From Acidobacteriota bacterium (GTDB lineage: Bacteria > Acidobacteriota > Blastocatellia > Pyrinomonadales > Pyrinomonadaceae), in contig JAKOSS010000140.1 in assembly GCA_029777145.1 (NCBI GenBank), forward strand, positions 1 to 6,821: a DNA stretch of 6,821 bases, given 5' to 3'. The notes beneath the pieces were generated by a model that was not told the origin of the DNA, did no database searches, and was given only the letters and a program-made list of their open reading frames with translations. Made by a program: the position numbers and the translations under genes. Positions 6,302 to 6,821 of this stretch are shown here, piece by piece (position 1 is the stretch's first letter; each line of letters begins with the position of its first letter).

Positions 6302-6821
6302 ATGCTTAAGAAAATGCTCGCGCTCGGACTGATCTTGATGTTCGGGGCGCTGAATTTCGCGGCCGCCATCGCGCCGCAGAACCCGTTCATTCAGGACGGC
6401 GAGAAGGAAGTCAAGAAATTACCGCCGGTCAATTGGATCAGAAGCCGGAAGATCGACGTCAAACACATCGCGATCGATCTGCGGTTCGACTGGGAGAAGG
6501 AACAGGCGTACGGCAAGTCGACGCTGACCGTCGCGCCTTTTTCGGACACCGACCGGATCAATCTCGACGCCGCGTACATGACGATCTCGTCGGTCAGGAG
6601 CGGTGCCGGCAAGGATCTCAAGTTCAATTATTCCGGCAAGGATACGAACGACAATCTCGAGATCATGCTCGATCGCGTCTACAAGCGCGGCGAGGACGTG
6701 GTCGTGACCGTCGAATACCGCACGAATTACGTCAACACCGCTGATCCGGACACGGCGATCGGAAGTTTCGGACGCGGTCTCCGCTTTATCAAGCCGAGCG
6801 CCGACCAGCCGAACAAGCCGT
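6302..6821 (+). CDS. Exported M1-family metallopeptidase (aminopeptidase N-like), N-terminal part
   Basis: The frame is open from the ATG at 6302 to the right edge (173 codons). Residues 1 to about 22-24 form a signal peptide (LKK, hydrophobic core, then AAAIA), so the product is exported. Residues about 50-173 match the N-terminal beta-saddle domain of M1 aminopeptidases: KHIAIDLRFDWEKEQAYGKS, then TLTVAPFSDTDRINLDAAYM, VVTVEYRTNYV, and the GRGLRFIKPS segment that precedes the catalytic domain in this family. The zinc-binding HExxH and GxMEN motifs would lie beyond the window, so activity cannot be checked here. M1 enzymes remove N-terminal residues from peptides; full members usually exceed 600 residues. 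The upstream intrinsic terminator means it needs its own promoter in 6208-6290. Family call is confident from the N-domain only. Confidence 0.85.
   Translation, partial: MLKKMLALGLILMFGALNFAAAIAPQNPFIQDGEKEVKKLPPVNWIRSRKIDVKHIAIDLRFDWEKEQAYGKSTLTVAPFSDTDRINLDAAYMTISSVRSGAGKDLKFNYSGKDTNDNLEIMLDRVYKRGEDVVVTVEYRTNYVNTADPDTAIGSFGRGLRFIKPSADQPNKP

Overview
The window (roughly 57% GC by eye) looks like ordinary chromosome from a soil or environmental bacterium. The gene mix suggests Acidobacteriota, perhaps class Blastocatellia: an exported M24 proline peptidase, an exported M1 aminopeptidase, a bacterial inositol-3-phosphate synthase, an NHL/M23 envelope protein, DUF937, and intergenic palindromic repeats. 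This placement is inferred from gene style, not from a marker gene. I see no rRNA, tRNA, CRISPR array, transposase, integrase or phage gene.

Layout. Positions 1-389 (minus) hold the N-terminal third of an inositol-3-phosphate synthase that runs off the left edge. A 175-bp gap follows, containing a GC-rich inverted repeat (477-545). Positions 565-1485 (minus) encode a ten-helix EamA/DMT transporter. Next is a 218-bp gap filled with degenerate direct and inverted repeats (about 1540-1690). Positions 1704-3443 (minus) encode an exported aminopeptidase P-like M24 metallopeptidase. It overlaps by 4 bases (ATGA) the gene upstream of it at 3440-5446 (minus), a 668-residue envelope protein that joins an NHL beta-propeller to an M23/LytM-like domain and an Ig-like tail. 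A short divergent intergenic region (5447-5543) leads to plus-strand genes: a 200-residue DUF937 protein (5544-6146) with a strong ribosome binding site and a clear intrinsic terminator (6173-6207), then an exported M1-family aminopeptidase (6302 to the right edge, truncated).

How they fit together. The NHL-M23 protein and the M24 peptidase are almost certainly co-transcribed and translationally coupled, and both carry export signals, so they probably act outside the cytoplasmic membrane. The M1 enzyme is also exported, giving three predicted extracytoplasmic peptidase-type proteins within 5 kb. The transporter and inositol synthase lie on the same strand but are separated by repeat-containing gaps and are probably independent units.

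The most interesting items are the propeller-M23 fusion, the AGG-AGA codon pair that doubles as the Shine-Dalgarno of the coupled gene, and the two repeat elements bracketing the transporter gene. I found no convincing evidence of a wholly new system.
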